Assembly (NCBI GenBank): GCA_963921425.1
Contig: OY992840.1
Location: 7,566,501-7,630,500 of the forward strand
Origin: Dryas octopetala
Taxonomy: Eukaryota > Streptophyta > Magnoliopsida > Rosales > Rosaceae
DNA length: 64,000 bases
Reading direction: 5' to 3'
Positions 23,633 to 36,827 of this stretch are shown piece after piece (position 1 is the stretch's first letter; every line of letters starts with the position of its first letter). The translations under genes were made by a program, and so were the position numbers. Below the pieces are notes generated by a model. The model was not told the origin of the DNA. It did no database searches and saw nothing but the letters and a program-made list of their open reading frames with translations.

Positions 23633-26600
23633 TCATCTGGACCATGAGACTGAGTCAATCTCATCCCTTGCAGACTTGTACAATTCAAGCCTCTTGGCAC
23701 ATTGTTGCCTCCTTTCCATCAATGCAGGATTTTCATCCAGCAATCGTGCAAGTTGCTTTCCCTACAAGAAATAACACAACTCAATCAGTCAACTACCATC
23801 AATTTTTTTTCTTATTCATATACGAGTGTGTGCGTGTGGCAAGAGAGGGCTGATTGTTGGAATACCTCTTTTTTGCCCAGTTGGGTATAGAAGTGATCAA
23901 GCAAAGACCGCTTAGCCTCCCTCACTTGACAATGAACAACAGCCTTTGGTATGGTATTTCTCAGTGTCTCAGACACCATCCCAACATACGAGGTAACATT
24001 TGATCCTATCCTGCGATAGTGCCCCTCTGTATATCGATCTTCAGTGGGGGCAGATGGATCTCCTCCCTTCTCCACTTCTTGAGGGAGTTTTCGGAAGAAA
24101 TCCACGGTCAGATATGAGGATTCCATATCTACCAATCGCAAAGTCGTCTTCTTGCTGTCTTCACGAAACTTCTCCAATGCTTCATAAGCAGCTCCTGCTA
24201 GTTCGGTTTGAAGAGTAGGAAAGCGCTTCAACTCCTGTTTCATTTAAAAACATAACCTATTACTTCCCTAATTACTAAAACCACTGGCTACTGTGAAATG
24301 AAGTGTATTGAATACAAAGCTTTAAACCTGAGTTTCTGCGATTGACCTTCTTACAACTTCCTTCAAAATAAAGTGAACCTGCAGTATTGAATTACTGGTT
24401 AAGAAAACAATAGATTGCAAGTTCAATCACTGGATAATTGCCCAAGTGCACTAAATTCACATAAATTCTGTTTCCAATGGCTGTAGAAACAAATAAACTA
24501 TGCATATAGCTTGTTAGGCACTAATTAACGCTAGGAAACCACCTCGAAGACAAGAAAATGGAATTGTGAACACTTACGGCATCTACTGATGCTTCAGATG
24601 GGCCTTTGAAATAGTTAAGTGCACTGTCAATGAGGCGCCGATAAGCTTGCTCAGGTGCAATTAAATGAGGTTGGTATCCATCTGCCTCTGAAACCACTTT
24701 CCTTACATTTTGAAGTGAAAGATGACGGTCAAAAGGGAGCTTCCTCAAAGCAACAGGGAGCTGGTGATCAAATACTGCATATATCCGATCACCGCCAGGT
24801 CGTCTGCAGTTTAGAAAGACAGGAAGAAACAGTGAAACGTTTATTACCTTTTTTGCCACACTTGTGAGAGATTTTACTTGATACAAAGTGGGATAAGAAG
24901 AATAATAATTTATGATCTATAAACCAGAGGCCAAGTTGGGAAATTCATCAAAGAATGCACAGAATTGCAAAAACAGGCTATCATATTGGAATTTAACTGC
25001 TTTCATTCTAAAGAGTTGAAATGCTTTCTGAGAGCCAGCCATACAGGACCAGTGAATTCATAGAAATTTTATTTTTTTGGTTACATAGGAGGGAATCAAA
25101 CCCTTGACCTATCCTAAACTAACCCATTACCCCACCCACCCTCACCACTTGAGGTTACCAAGGGCTTAATTCATAAGAATTTTCAGTCTAAAGAAAAGAT
25201 GACATAATATAGAAAAAGCAGAAGAATCAAGTAAATAAACCCTTTGACAAGGTCCACACGTGTTCAATCACAAATGACTCTGAATTTCAAGCTCATTTGT
25301 TGGCCACAAAATGATACACTAAATGCGTGTTAGTTTGTTCCTCTGTAAACAGCTCACTGGAACATTGAATTCCAGATCAGAAAATTGGAGGTTATACGGA
25401 TGTATTACCCTCCATCTGTAAACAGCTGTAACAGACACTGAGCCTTCTGCCTTTGTTTATTTTTTTATTAATACATTTGATTTACTTGTTTAAGAAAAAA
25501 GAAAAGAAAAAGAAAAGGGATGTATTAATTACCCTCCATCCAAATGCTCCTTGAATATCTGGTCAAACGCCCGGCATAACTCTAAGATAGTGTATAACTG
25601 TGCCTGAAAAATATGTACAAAACAATTTCGGATTATAAACCTAAAATAATATCCAAATATAATGAATATAGATGACATATATAAGCTCCTCACCCCTGCA
25701 TCAATAGCAACAGGTCTACCAAGATGATCCAACTCGGCTTCAAGTTCGTCGATGCTTTTGTTGATCAAAGATGCAATTCCTGGAATGCGAGCTTTAATTA
25801 CAGACTCTAAATGCTGAAATCATATCAAAAATCAAAATTAACCATCAAATCAATGTAAAACTTAGAGAAATAGACGCAGAAATTGAGCTATCATATCATA
25901 AATAGATGGAACAGGCAAAACCTTTGAGAGAAGTTTTGCAAGATATTCTGACCCCATTTTGCTTGCCAAATGTCCATAATCTGGACTAGTGGAAAAAAAC
26001 TCACGCTCCCTCCGCCTGGCAGCAATCATATCTACATTTTTATTAATATCAGCTTGTGAACGGTTCACAATTCCAACCCAAGGGTGTTGAAGCCGATAAG
26101 ATCTTCCTTCGAGAACCTAACAGCTCAATGCAAAGAAATCATTATTGAGAAAGAGGAATGTTTATCCTACAGTTTGACTATCGAGAAACAGAGCGGTTTT
26201 AGGGTTATTCCGTGCATACAATATGTTTTAAAATAAATGCCAAACTCCTCCAGTCGTCAACCCTCTCCCAAGTCCCAACACATTAATAAACCATTATGTA
26301 GCTTCCAGCTAAACACTCAGATTCACAACAATTCAAGCTGAAACAGAATAAGAAAAACAAAAAGTCTTACATCCAGAGCATTTGTTCCCTTATCCATTAA
26401 ATCAAGCTTTGTCAACACACCAAATGTCCTTTCACCTAAGAAAAAATCCTTAAGCTCAATATGGAAAGCAGAAAATAGTATTTACATGAGGTCATAAGAT
26501 TGAATGATAAAATAGGAAAATTGTACACAAAGGATACCTGTAGGATCAACTTCTCTAGCAATCTTGATAGCATCAGATGTTGCTATGTCTTGATTGGCGG

Positions 26601-29455
26601 GAGTTATTGCCAGAATGATGCAGTTAGGCTGCAACCAAGAAGCAAATATTCATCAAGAATGAAGAATAAAACAAAACTTAGCTTGTAAAGGAAATTCCAA
26701 GACAAAAATCTATCTAAAATTTTTAAAAGTGGCAGATAAATCTAAGGAATAAGCTTGAAATGAAATAATTGTCTCAATAAAGATACACAGGATAAATCAT
26801 AAATCTAACCCACTGGTTCAAATCACTTCTTAAGAAAATTTGTTATAAAAAATATAAAAGAATTGGATTGGACATAAAATTAGTAAATTTGGAAAGGGTA
26901 AAATACTACATCACATCAAAATAAGGGATGCCATCAACAAAGTACAAGATACGTTAACTTTGACAGTAATCTATAACTTAGAGCATTCTAAAGAGAAAAA
27001 TCAAGTTTAAGACTTTAAGATAATGATATGTACCACTCAAACCTGGAACAAGGGGAAACTAAATAAGTAAAACTCCTAGGGCCCATAACTGTCAATTAAG
27101 GAGTCTAAAAGATCATCTCTTTCCTAAAACTTGAATGTGTAAGGGGCATTCAATATATGCTTTTTGTGATAAGCATGAATTGATATTAAATTTGAACTAG
27201 TATGAGAACCAATTTACGGAGTAGATTACTTGACAGACAACTCAGAATTCTTTTTTGTTCAAAGATTGTGTATTCGTATTGTAATTGACATAAATAGTAT
27301 ATATGCACAATGATAAACTTTAATCCATAAATTGACGGGGGGGAAACATATTACCTTCTCAACATAAGAACGAACCATGTTTTCAATGTCCTGAACAACA
27401 CTCTCTGGCTGTCCCTCTGTCAGTAACAAACATCTCTGATTTAGCTCAGTAAATAAAAAATAAATATAATGTTGAAACTTCCATTTTATCATGGAATAAA
27501 GGGTAACAGTAAAAGAAGTATACCTACAGCAACCTTGGTTAAACCAGGCAAATCTATCAATGTTAGATTGACAACTGCCAGAAAGATAAACTCTGATTGT
27601 CAGATAGCAGAATGGACTATAGAGTTCATATATCAAAGGAAAAGAAGCTGTTCAAACTTTGCGGAACAGAGAATCAAGAACCACACATAATTACCATGTA
27701 AGAAACTTGTTTTAACACCAGAATTTGGTCAAAATCAGAAGAAATATAAATGAATGAATCAAAGAAATTAACCTAAGAGTTTTGTTTATCAAAACAAGAC
27801 TACTTCTCATGCAATAATTTATTTTTTGATGCTCACATGGTTCATGGCACACCAAAATGTTACAGTGCAAAAAAGTCATTAGTATAAAATAAACACAGCG
27901 TAGAAAGGAAATATTTGGAGTGTGACTACATGATCAAGGACTTATTAATTTTCTCTACAAGAAAACACGAAATGGTTCTTGTGCATTGATGTGCACTTCA
28001 GGAAATTTAGGTCACACTTTTCACCCAATAATTCATGAACATCAAATAGAATGAAATTTCTGTAAATTAGAAATAAATTGTAAATCTGTAATCTTATACG
28101 ATGCTGCCAATAGATCATGCACAAAAAGAAAACAAGACATATCGCAGTGCTTCACAATCACACCTTACTCAAAATATAGATCATGCTACCAATTACCATT
28201 TGGAGAATATATACTGAGATGAATAGGAACATGAGAAATCTGTTTTGATCTCCCAGTCATTCGGTCAGTTTCATCCTGAATTTCCTTCCGAACCACAGCT
28301 GTTTAAGAAAATAAGACACACAAACAATTTACATTCCAAATTTTACTTCAAAATATAAGAAAAGAGAAAACAATTGCACACTTTTGCAACTTTTATTTCT
28401 ATATCAATCTTTAAGCATAAATTTTCCATGACAATCTGCCATTGTAAATTACATGGGAAATAACATACAGAAATGTTATCAAAACTAAAAAAACAAAAAT
28501 CAGGTCTTCCATATATTAGCAATATCTGTAAAACACACATACAGAAATCAAGGAATCTTCTCTTTTGCAAGTGGAGGAACTCAGCATACTCCTGCAGCCC
28601 CGGTTCTGTCTTGTGCAGCTGCAAGACCAACGGCCTCCTCGTCACAATCCCTGAAAACCAAGCAACATAAAAGCTGAAGCCTTTAAGTTTATGTGTGTGC
28701 ATTCGAATCAAACTTTAAATTTTAAATTGCTTAGTTTGACTAAGTTGACTTTAATTTTTTATGTTGATAAAAAGTTGACTTTTCCTTTACTATTTTCTTG
28801 TAATTTCAATTTTCTTTCCTCCGCTTTCTCGAGAGCCAAACAGCGCAAAAATTGAAAACGAATAATCAGTGCAGCAAATAAAAGATTCGTAATCGCATAA
28901 ACCCTAACCTGATCCTCTTGGAAGAAAATCACGGCCAACGATGCTCTCCAACACCGACGACTTTCCAGAACTCTGAATTTCCATCCACACACACCATAAC
29001 TCAATTAGCCGAAAAAAGAAAAAAAAAAAAAAAACACACACACACACACAGTGACAACGGCGGCGACGACGACGGAAATTCGACGGCGAATACGACGGCG
29101 ACGACAACAAAGAGTGTGTCCGACAGTGACAATGGACAATGTATGTGTGTGAGTAAGTGTGTACAGAAACAGAGAGAGAGGATAAAACAAGAAAAGGACC
29201 TAACCGCCGGCAATGGTAACGGCGGCGACGGCGACAACAACAAAGGGCGTGTGTGACAATGTATATGTGCGAGTGTGTCCGGAGAGAAAGACAGAGTGAG
29301 AGAGAGAGAGAGACCTGGCCGCCGACGACGACGACAGCAGGAAGAGCCTCCCAGAGAGTAGGCAAGGCAGAGTCGCCGCCATAGTCACCGAGGAGCGTGC
29401 AGGCTCTCTGAATCCGATTGACGAGTTCGATCAAGCTCTCCATGGTCGCTGCCAT
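23633..29455 (-). CDS. DRP1E: Dynamin-related GTPase, DRP1 (phragmoplastin) family
   Basis: Fifteen exons run from 29455 down: 29315-29455, 28909-28972, 28543-28650, 28197-28298, 27524-27574, 27355-27416, 26538-26628, 26371-26435, 25922-26116, 25694-25813, 25533-25603, 24578-24803, 24328-24378, 23866-24234 and 23633-23761. They total 614 aa, the usual DRP1 length, with all introns GT-AG and in frame. The P-loop GGQSSGKSS is at about 45-53, the switch Thr in IVTRRPL at 72, DLPG at 146-149 and TKLD at 215-218. Middle domain and GTPase effector domain follow, ending [10 protein letters not shown]. There is no PH or proline-rich domain, as expected for plant DRP1, which builds the cell plate and acts in clathrin-linked endocytosis. 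Sequence is nearest the DRP1C/D/E subgroup; E is my best guess. The start is the first of two Met (1 and 5). Intron 11 contains a SINE and intron 1 a CA/GA-rich tract. Confidence 0.95.
25071..25167 (-). mobile_element. tRNA-derived SINE in DRP1 intron 11
   Basis: Target duplications aattcatagaaatttt (25055-25070) and aattcataagaatttt (25168-25183) differ at one base. The 97-bp insert read on the minus strand has an A-box-like TAACCTCAAGTGGTG, a B-box GGTTTGATTCC and a 3' end TATGTAACC followed by A's. It has the same length and end structure as the SINE at 5630-5726. It lies in the same orientation as the host gene, well inside the 24804-25532 intron. Confidence 0.88.
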
Positions 29456-30954
29456 TGGGCGAAGCGGTTCGCGAAGTGCCGAAGCAGCAGCAGCAGAAGA
29501 AGCGGTTGCTGAAACGACGAAAACGCACGCAGCGAGCGTGAGCGAGAGAAACAGGTAGTAGATGACGAGTAGGAAAGCTATTTTGCTTTTTTGGATTTTA
29601 TTTATTTAATTAATTGCTGTTCCGTTTGTGGGGCAGCGCTGCTGAGTTGAGAGAGAGTGAGTGACGACTGGTGGTGGTGGAGGTGAGGGAGAGGAAATGT
29701 GGGCGTCATGCTCGCCTCTGGTTATCCACGTCACTGCCTTTTTGTATACATGTCTTTCTGTATTAGGGTCTCTTTCCTTTGACTGCTTTTGAATTCAGTC
29801 AATGCTTTTTGTCTTTTTGGTCTTTTTGTTTTCTTCTTCTTGTTTTGTTTTGTAGACCATTTTGAATTCTAAGTTGGGCTTTAAAAAACTAAAAACAGAG
29901 AAGTTGGGCTTAGAAGTCTAGGCCTGGCTGTGCAATGGGCTACTAATCTGATCTCCCCCAATTTGGGTTACAATTCATACTTGGAAAGAAATCTCATTTC
30001 TAAGATTTGGTTTCATGGATTGGAGGCCTTCTTCACAAGAGTCACAGCTATAATATGAAATCTCTTTCAGATGCACCCTTTGATTTTTTTTTGAAGGTCA
30101 TTTTCCTTTTTTATTATTTTTCTTGTATTTTTCACATGGCACAAGTTTGACGCCTACATCCAACCTACATTGGGGCCAATGTAGGAAAAAATTATTAAAG
30201 AACAAACATTGCAATTGAACTTTTGAAGATGATGGTGCAATAAGAACTTGTGCTCAAACTTTGTAAAGTGTAATTAGCCTCTTTCTTATTAATTTCCTTA
30301 ATTAGCCTTATTTGGGAAAGGGAAATTTTACTTTAAAATTATATTGTATACGTTGAAACCCTTTGTTGGGTATGCTTTATTCTTTTCCATTCAAATCTAA
30401 CTTTCAAACAAAAAATGTGAAAGATTATAAGTCTTCAAATCACCAACTCATCCAACTAATATAACAATATCAAAGAAACCAAAACGTATTCATAAGGCTT
30501 TTTCAAATTACTTTTAGCATGTACCTCGAAGTCTCATATTTTAATCACTTTTTCACAACAACTACACAATCCTATTGCTTCCCTCATGCCTTTTACATTG
30601 ATCCATATAGAACATTGTTGCATTTTCCTCCTAGACCTTTTTGGTACTTGGACACTTTGCTTGGCAACGTACATCAGTCATATTCTTTGAAAAACGACCC
30701 ATTTTAATTACCTTACCAAATTCCCAAATTCCCACTTGAGCTTGCTGGTGCAACCCCCCCATTTCAGCCACTTCACCAATTTCATCAGAACTATATGTTA
30801 CATCATCACTCTCATTTTCAAACTCTGAGCTGCTTATTTGTCCAAAAATTAATCATCCTGCTTAATTTGGTTTGACAAAACAAACAAATGGAAAACTTTA
30901 AAAAACGTAACATTGAAAGAAATATCAAGCATGGTTATTAATATAGATAATCAT
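29456..30954. other. DRP1 upstream region and gene-free sequence
   Basis: The first 250 bp upstream of the DRP1 start are GC-richer and purine-rich on the plus strand (cagcagcagcag, gagagagag), as expected of a 5' leader and promoter. Beyond about 29720 only AT-rich sequence is seen, with no supported gene on either strand. Confidence 0.5.
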
Positions 30955-31005
30955 AATCAGATTGATATTTCTTTTTCTTTTTTTCGGTATAAATCAGATT
31001 GATAT
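30955..31005 (-). mobile_element. Micro-retroinsertion (23 bp) with 14-bp TSD
   Basis: The 14-mer aatcagattgatat occurs at 30955-30968 and at 30992-31005. The 23 bases between are T-rich and end cggtata, so on the minus strand the insert reads TATACCG followed by an A-rich tail. Confidence 0.7.
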
Positions 31006-31479
31006 GCCAGACATCACTGTGACAGGAAAGTCTCTCTTTCTCATAACATGCCAGACATGCTAAATTATAAAAATCAACATTAAATCAAAGAAATAAAATA
31101 AGTACTTTTTTATAAATTAAAAATTAAAAAAAAAGGAAAAAAAACCCCTTAAATGCAATATATTACTTTTGAAATTATTGGAAAAATATCCTCAATAATT
31201 GAAAAGTTTACTAACTCATATCCCAGTTTCTCAATTAATAAGGAAGCTAAAGTTCAAGTATTAAAACCTGTACAAAACCAATGATTTGGGATACAACAGG
31301 GATACGCATGAAATAATAACAGCCAAATAAGGTTAGAAATCATTAACTAACTACCAGAACTCTGTGACTGATAAAACTTTCATGTCGGGTGGGCTTACGG
31401 CTGGACAAGCAAAATGATATTTTTGGTACAAGTGTAATTTGCAAACCGAAGAAGTTGCTGATAATATATATATAGTATA

Positions 31480-31690
31480 CAGATCCTTTCTATTGAGAGG
31501 TTTCTCAAATAATTTTATTTAAATGGTGACCATTTAATTAATGATCAAATGGTTTCTGATTAACCTAATTTTTTGTAAGCAAGATTATTTAATAGAGATA
31601 AAAAAAAAAAGTAAATGGATCCGATTATCAAAATTCAATGTAGAGTAGGTCACATGAAATATCTCATAAATAAGTCTAAATGTAGAATCT
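31480..31690. repeat. MITE-like fragment
   Basis: Motifs such as aatggtgaccatttaatt, aacctaattttttgtaagcaagatt and a 3' half ending in a gaatctcac block resemble the foldback family at 16085-16462. The arms are degenerate. No gene is visible from 31006 to 32089. Confidence 0.4.
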
Positions 31691-32089
31691 CACATCTAAA
31701 GGCACTGTATGCATATATATATAATCATGATAATTACACGATAATTAATAAAAATATCCTTTACCATCTGATCTCATACTTCTTCTAAATACATGGAACA
31801 AAGATAGAAGAGATGCATGTCATTTGGCGCAACCCTCATGCAGGTCTCATATCATGATATCTACCATTTCATTTTTACCTTATTCTTTATTATTCTCATT
31901 TTCCCTTGGTTGCTAGCTGGGTGCTCGGTGTTGTTTGTTGATACAATGGATATGCATTTTTAATTTGAATTATCCACAAGCATAGTGAACAAATCAATGC
32001 GATCATTCGATTTGTAAAATAGTCTCATGATTAGATCCGTTCATTATTTAGATTACTTTTTAAAGATCATGACAGGTAGAGAGAATGAG

Positions 32090-34020
32090 AACTATACATT
32101 ATAGAGGTGTGGCACCATCAAGTATTTTGCTAAATCATTGATTTGATAAGATCACAATCTAAAGATGTTAGTGTTTTCATCACTATATTTTCTCATGCAT
32201 GCGCTTTTTATGTTCTCCAATAATATGAAATCAAGGAGAGAAAAGATCCATAGATCTAGAAAAACAGTAATTAGAAGGATGGCCTAACTTAGGCTAACAT
32301 TTGAGGAGAAAAGGAAAACCCCTAGAAAAGAATACATATAGTATAAAACCAAGCTAGGGTTTCTATGAAGGACGACAAAGACTACAGCCATAGGTGCCTA
32401 TTTATAGGGTTGTGTTGTTGGGGATCCGATTTCTCTGCATTTTACTACTATGCATTTAGCTGCATTTTATTCTATCCTAGCCAAATCCAACGGCTCAATA
32501 AAATATTCGACATGGTTTCGACCTCTCTTGAACTCGTAAGATAATTTCAGAGGGGGCGGAGGGGGAAAGTTGAACTCTGCCAATATCAGAAACTTGGTGG
32601 TCTGTAGATACTTTATCTATTGCTTATAATGCTGATGAAATTTTTTGGTAATTACTTAACCTGTTGATCAAAGCCTTAAACCCACATATGCAATAAGACT
32701 CAAAAAAGAAGAACAAACTTAATTAGAACGATTGTAATCAAACTCAGAAAGAATCCTTTAATTAATCAATTAATTTTATAATAATTACATTGGAAAAAAG
32801 CACTCCAAAAATCCCAAACAAGAACAGAGTAGAGAGAACTAAAACTGCTATTTAAAAAAAAAAAAAAAAACCCAAACAAGAACAGAGTAGTAAATAAAAT
32901 AATAGAAGAAAAGAAGCAAATTGTTACCCAATTGAATCTAAAGATCCTTGCAACCATGGATGATTTTCCATTATCAAAAAAGAAAGAAAAGAGAGAACTC
33001 CAAAACTATGCCACCAAAAAATTCACAATTGGCAAAAAAAAAAAAAAAAACAAATTCATTAAAACACTTGGTGATGTGGCCTTTGTTGAGTCGTTGGATG
33101 ATTTTAATGGCCAAGATAGAATCAAATGCAGTTAAATGCATAGTAGTTAAATGCAGAGAAACCGCATCTGTGCTGTTGGTATATACATTGGCATATTCTA
33201 TTGGCCAACAAACTGTACCCAATAATTTCCATATATATAAGATACAATATAAATGGAAAATGTAATTGAGATGCAATCCATATGGATTCTACAGGGTAGG
33301 TTAAAATCACAATGCATGAATATTTCATAATTGGAACTTATTTGGAAAAATAATTAAGTTATTACCACAACTATGATTTTATAAAATAAAATAAAAACAT
33401 TTTTAGTTCTATGACTTCAAAAAAATAAAAATCTAATACACTAACCTCTAATTTTATTAATGTTCTCTTTATATAGAGTCGGACTCAACTTATAAAAAAG
33501 AGAAGTATTACTTGTTTACAAAAGCACTGGAAGTCATTCAGGTGTGGACGTGCTGCCAAGCGCTCAGTTGCTCCGCCAAGAATTTGGTAAAGTTTTTTTT
33601 TTCCAAAACAAGAGCGTTGCTTAATTCCTCCGCCATTTTTTAGGGTATAGGCCGACCAACCCCATATCCCCTGAGGGTATAAAATTAATGGTATTTTTGG
33701 ATGCGTTATGTTAGGGTTTAACTACGTACGCTCAAAATTTTAGAGTTAAATCCTAACATAAATGCCAACGAACTAAGTCCGAGCACTCGGTGCAGAAAAA
33801 TTTCACAATACCAAGCGCTCGACAGTGCACATTCACACTTGAATGCATCTGTTTATTGCACTACTATTACATGTACATATTATTTATTCAAAAAACCGTT
33901 GGTTAACGTACTATATATTAACAAAATTATTGGTTGTTGGACATTTTTATATTTTTGTAGCATAAAAGCATTGTCATCACAGGCATACTATTTTTATATT
34001 TTAGTTGCAGTCTTCATTCC
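32090..34020 (-). repeat. Decayed paralogous block A
   Basis: Several segments align in order with blocks B (34935-37000) and C (42128-45176): an exon-1-like patch at 32110-32200, a leader ending in tctatgaaggacgacaaag...tatttatagggttgtg (32365-32416), the ttctattggccaac...atttccatat patch (33195-33235), the atgaatatttcataattggaacttatttgg patch (33317-33345) and the tatttattcaaaaaacc patch near 33880. The exon is too degraded to translate. Insertions at about 32420-33160 and 33521-33830 break it up. This is the oldest-looking of the three blocks. Confidence 0.6.
32813..32890 (+). mobile_element. Micro-retroinsertion (38 bp) with 20-bp TSD, plus orientation
   Basis: A 20-mer beginning cccaaacaagaacag is present at 32813-32832 and, perfectly, at 32871-32890. 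The insert is 21 bases (agagaactaaaactgctattt) followed by a 17-base A run, that is, a short 3' fragment with its poly(A) tail. It is the only plus-strand example. Confidence 0.78.
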
Positions 34021-34838
34021 ACTGTAAGGCCTCATTTTCACTTAGCCTTCACAACTTCCACCTAAGCCGTGGTAATCGGCCACACCGACCAACAACAACC
34101 GCATCTGAAGCTGTTGATAATTGACGTTGACGATAGCGGGGGCAGTGCCCATGTTGGCCATTCCGCCGATGGTCGGGCAATCGTCAGCTGGGATCTTCAA
34201 GATTACTACTTCCTTATGTGACTAGGAATCCTCATTTGACCATGATTACAAATTTCTTGGTTTGACTAGGATTTCTCCTATTTTCCTAATATGACTAGGA
34301 AATGTCCAAAATTGACTCTTTTAGCTTCTTTTCTCATCTTTGCTCTAAATAACCTACAAAACACAAAAACAAACCAAAAGACACAAAATTGTCGATTTTT
34401 TGCACTCTAAAATAAGGAGTTAGTATCATAAAATAGACACTAAATAATTTTCAATTCAAATAAATAATTAAGCTTTTCATTATCAAATTCGGTAACCGCT
34501 ACGGACCCAGCCCTACCCGTGCATGTGTGAGATTACTATTATTATTATTATTATTATTTCTTACCAAGGAATTGTCTCTCCTTTTTTCTTGTATATTTTG
34601 TCTTTTGTTAATTAGTGTATTAGTTTTTCACATGTAAATGTAATGAAAAGATAAAAACATTTTTATAAGTATCATGTTTAGGCGATTTGTCAGATGTCAC
34701 TGAATAAAAATAAGATGTACTAATTAATGAGTGTTCATTACATTCTGCCAATCAATACTAGCAAACAATGAGAACAGTTTTTGATCAAACAGCATTAAAA
34801 GATCGATTAAAAGCCCTCTCTTTCCCTCTCTAGAAAAT

Positions 34839-34841
<3 letters not shown>

Positions 34842-34894
<53 letters not shown>
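34842..34894. repeat. (TC)n microsatellite
   Basis: About 26 perfect TC units sit just outside the start of block B. Confidence 0.92.
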
Positions 34895-34896
<2 letters not shown>

Positions 34897-35149
34897 CCCA
34901 ACAACAGAAATAGATCGATTGAACGTAAAACAGAATGGGCAGCAAGGATTAATTACATATTAACAATATTCCAGTTGATACAAATACAACCTGCTCGATA
35001 GCAAATAACTACAAATGCAGCAATACCCCTTACATATTGAATTCCAATATTACCCCTAAACAAAAGTTGAACAATCTACAATAGGTCACTAGTACTTCAT
35101 CTCAATGGAGCTAATTAATTTAATGGTACAAATACAAGAACCAGAAGAT

Positions 35150-35919
35150 CAACCTGCAGATCTGCTCATTCCTCCTTCGTTGAGTACTGACTTTGAAAAA
35201 CATTCTCTGCACCACTGTAATTAGTCCAATGGAATCACCTCTTTCAAGCTTTATGGCAGCTCTATCATACGCAATAGCTGCCTCTTCCTCCTCCTTGATC
35301 TCCCTCTGGAGCGACTACTTTTCAGCAGACTTGCCAGCGGACCGAACAACCTCTTTGGACCATTATACCAATGGTGGAGTCTGATGCAAATAACAAATTG
35401 GTACAAAATTAGTGAAAGTGTGCAACACACATACTGGAGATCGATAGTTATCATTTTTTCAAGAAAGAAGAAATTAAAAGAGATCATTTATTTTTCAGTT
35501 GAGCTTATAATTATATATTTCTAATTCCTTGAGAAGATTAAAATAGCTATCCACAACCAGAAGAAAAAGCAGATTATACCTCTTTTTTTTTTTTTTCTTA
35601 TTCACACAGTTCCCAACTCAGACAATCAAAAACCTCATAAACACACTATTGAAAGATCATATATATTAATCTATACACGCATATAAACAAAAAATATTAA
35701 TATATATATATATATATATGTAACACAAATAAGCATACAGGCCTTACATAATTGATTATGACAAAGAGAGAGATATTTAGAGATAGAGAACAATACATTA
35801 ATTCTGGTAAATCATTGATCCGATTTGACCTCAAAAGTTGTTGAGCCTCATCCTCTACATCTTCTTTGATTCTTTTCCTATTTGAAAACTTAAGGAAGTT
35901 GGTGTTTTCCTCCATTATA
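35150..35919 (-). pseudogene. AP2/B3-like (RAV-type) pseudogene in block B
   Basis: A first-exon remnant (35805-35919) reads MEENTNFLKFSNRKRIKEDV and onward to NDLPEL with a plausible donor. After an intron-like gap, a second patch (35190-35390) contains EEEEAAIAYDRAAIKLERGD, which has the form of the second half of an AP2 domain. In frame-shifted form it continues to FKVSTQ. The shifts between frames and the loss of the rest of AP2 and of any B3 domain mean it cannot make a full protein. Resemblance to the At1g50680/At1g51120-type AP2-B3 proteins is from memory and moderate. Confidence 0.5.
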
Positions 35920-36535
35920 TTCTCACACACTTTCTATTCCACTTTACTATGAAATCTTGAGAAAAAGAAAGCCCCAGAAAATAGAAAATGATGATTTGAA
36001 AGATGAGGGGAAAAGATAAACCCTAGAAAAGAAGACATAAACTATATAAAGGACCTAGCTACGATTGATTTCTATGAAGGATGAGAATGACTATGGCCCT
36101 AGGTATCTATATATAGGGTTGTGCTTAATTGCATTTGTTGTCATTGTAATATCCTATTGGCCAAAAACTTTTACCTAACAATTTCCATATAAAAATTTAA
36201 TATATATATATATATATAATTGTTAAATGATAATTAAGGTACAACGAATATATTCAGATTTAGTGGACTAGCTAGGATATATAATACCATATGCATGAAT
36301 ATCTAATAATTAAAACTTATTTGGAAAAATAGTGAAGTTATTCCAATTATGAATTTTATTTATAAAAAAAGACATTTTAGATCAACTGCTTTTTTTTTTT
36401 TGGGGGGAAAAAGGCAATTTCTATCGGATTGAACTCAACCTAAAAGAAAGAAAAGTATTGCTTGTTCATAAACTCATTGGTTGCTAACTAATTGTTAAGT
36501 ATTATTATTGTCCTTTAACGTGCACTTATATACTA

Positions 36536-36827
36536 CTAGCCGCTACGCACTCGCGGGATCAGTTTAACTCGCTTTTTCTATTACGCAAACATCGATATTT
36601 TGGCAAGTGCAATTAGTTTAATAAATAACGAAAAATAAATTTGAAAAAATTAATTAGAGAGAGAAAGAGGCGGCAATTAATTAAGGAAAGAGAGGGATAA
36701 ATCAATTCTCATAATACAAGAAAGTAAATTTGGGTAATAGATAACCGACCATTAAATTTAAGTCGAAACAATCTCAGCCATTCGAATCCAGAAATAATTA
36801 AAAAACTGTTCTGTTTTTTTATATAGA
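36536..36827 (-). mobile_element. Non-autonomous Helitron (292 bp) with empty site in block C
   Basis: On the minus strand the element starts TCTATATA, ends CTAG, and carries a GC-rich hairpin (cccgcgagtgcgtagcgg) just before the end. It lies between A and T, as Helitrons insert, and has no inverted repeats or target duplication. Block C, colinear on both sides, lacks exactly this segment (empty site near 43900-43907). It has no helicase or Rep coding content. Confidence 0.8.

Noticed and set aside
28904-29455. A 183-residue open frame on the minus strand
   Set aside because: It reads from DRP1 exon 1 through intron 1 into an out-of-phase exon 2; splicing at 29315/28972 restores the conserved dynamin P-loop instead.
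33595-33830. Possible distinct transposon inserted in block A
   Set aside because: The ends share only short, scattered complementarity; it is clearly extra relative to block B, but no class can be assigned.
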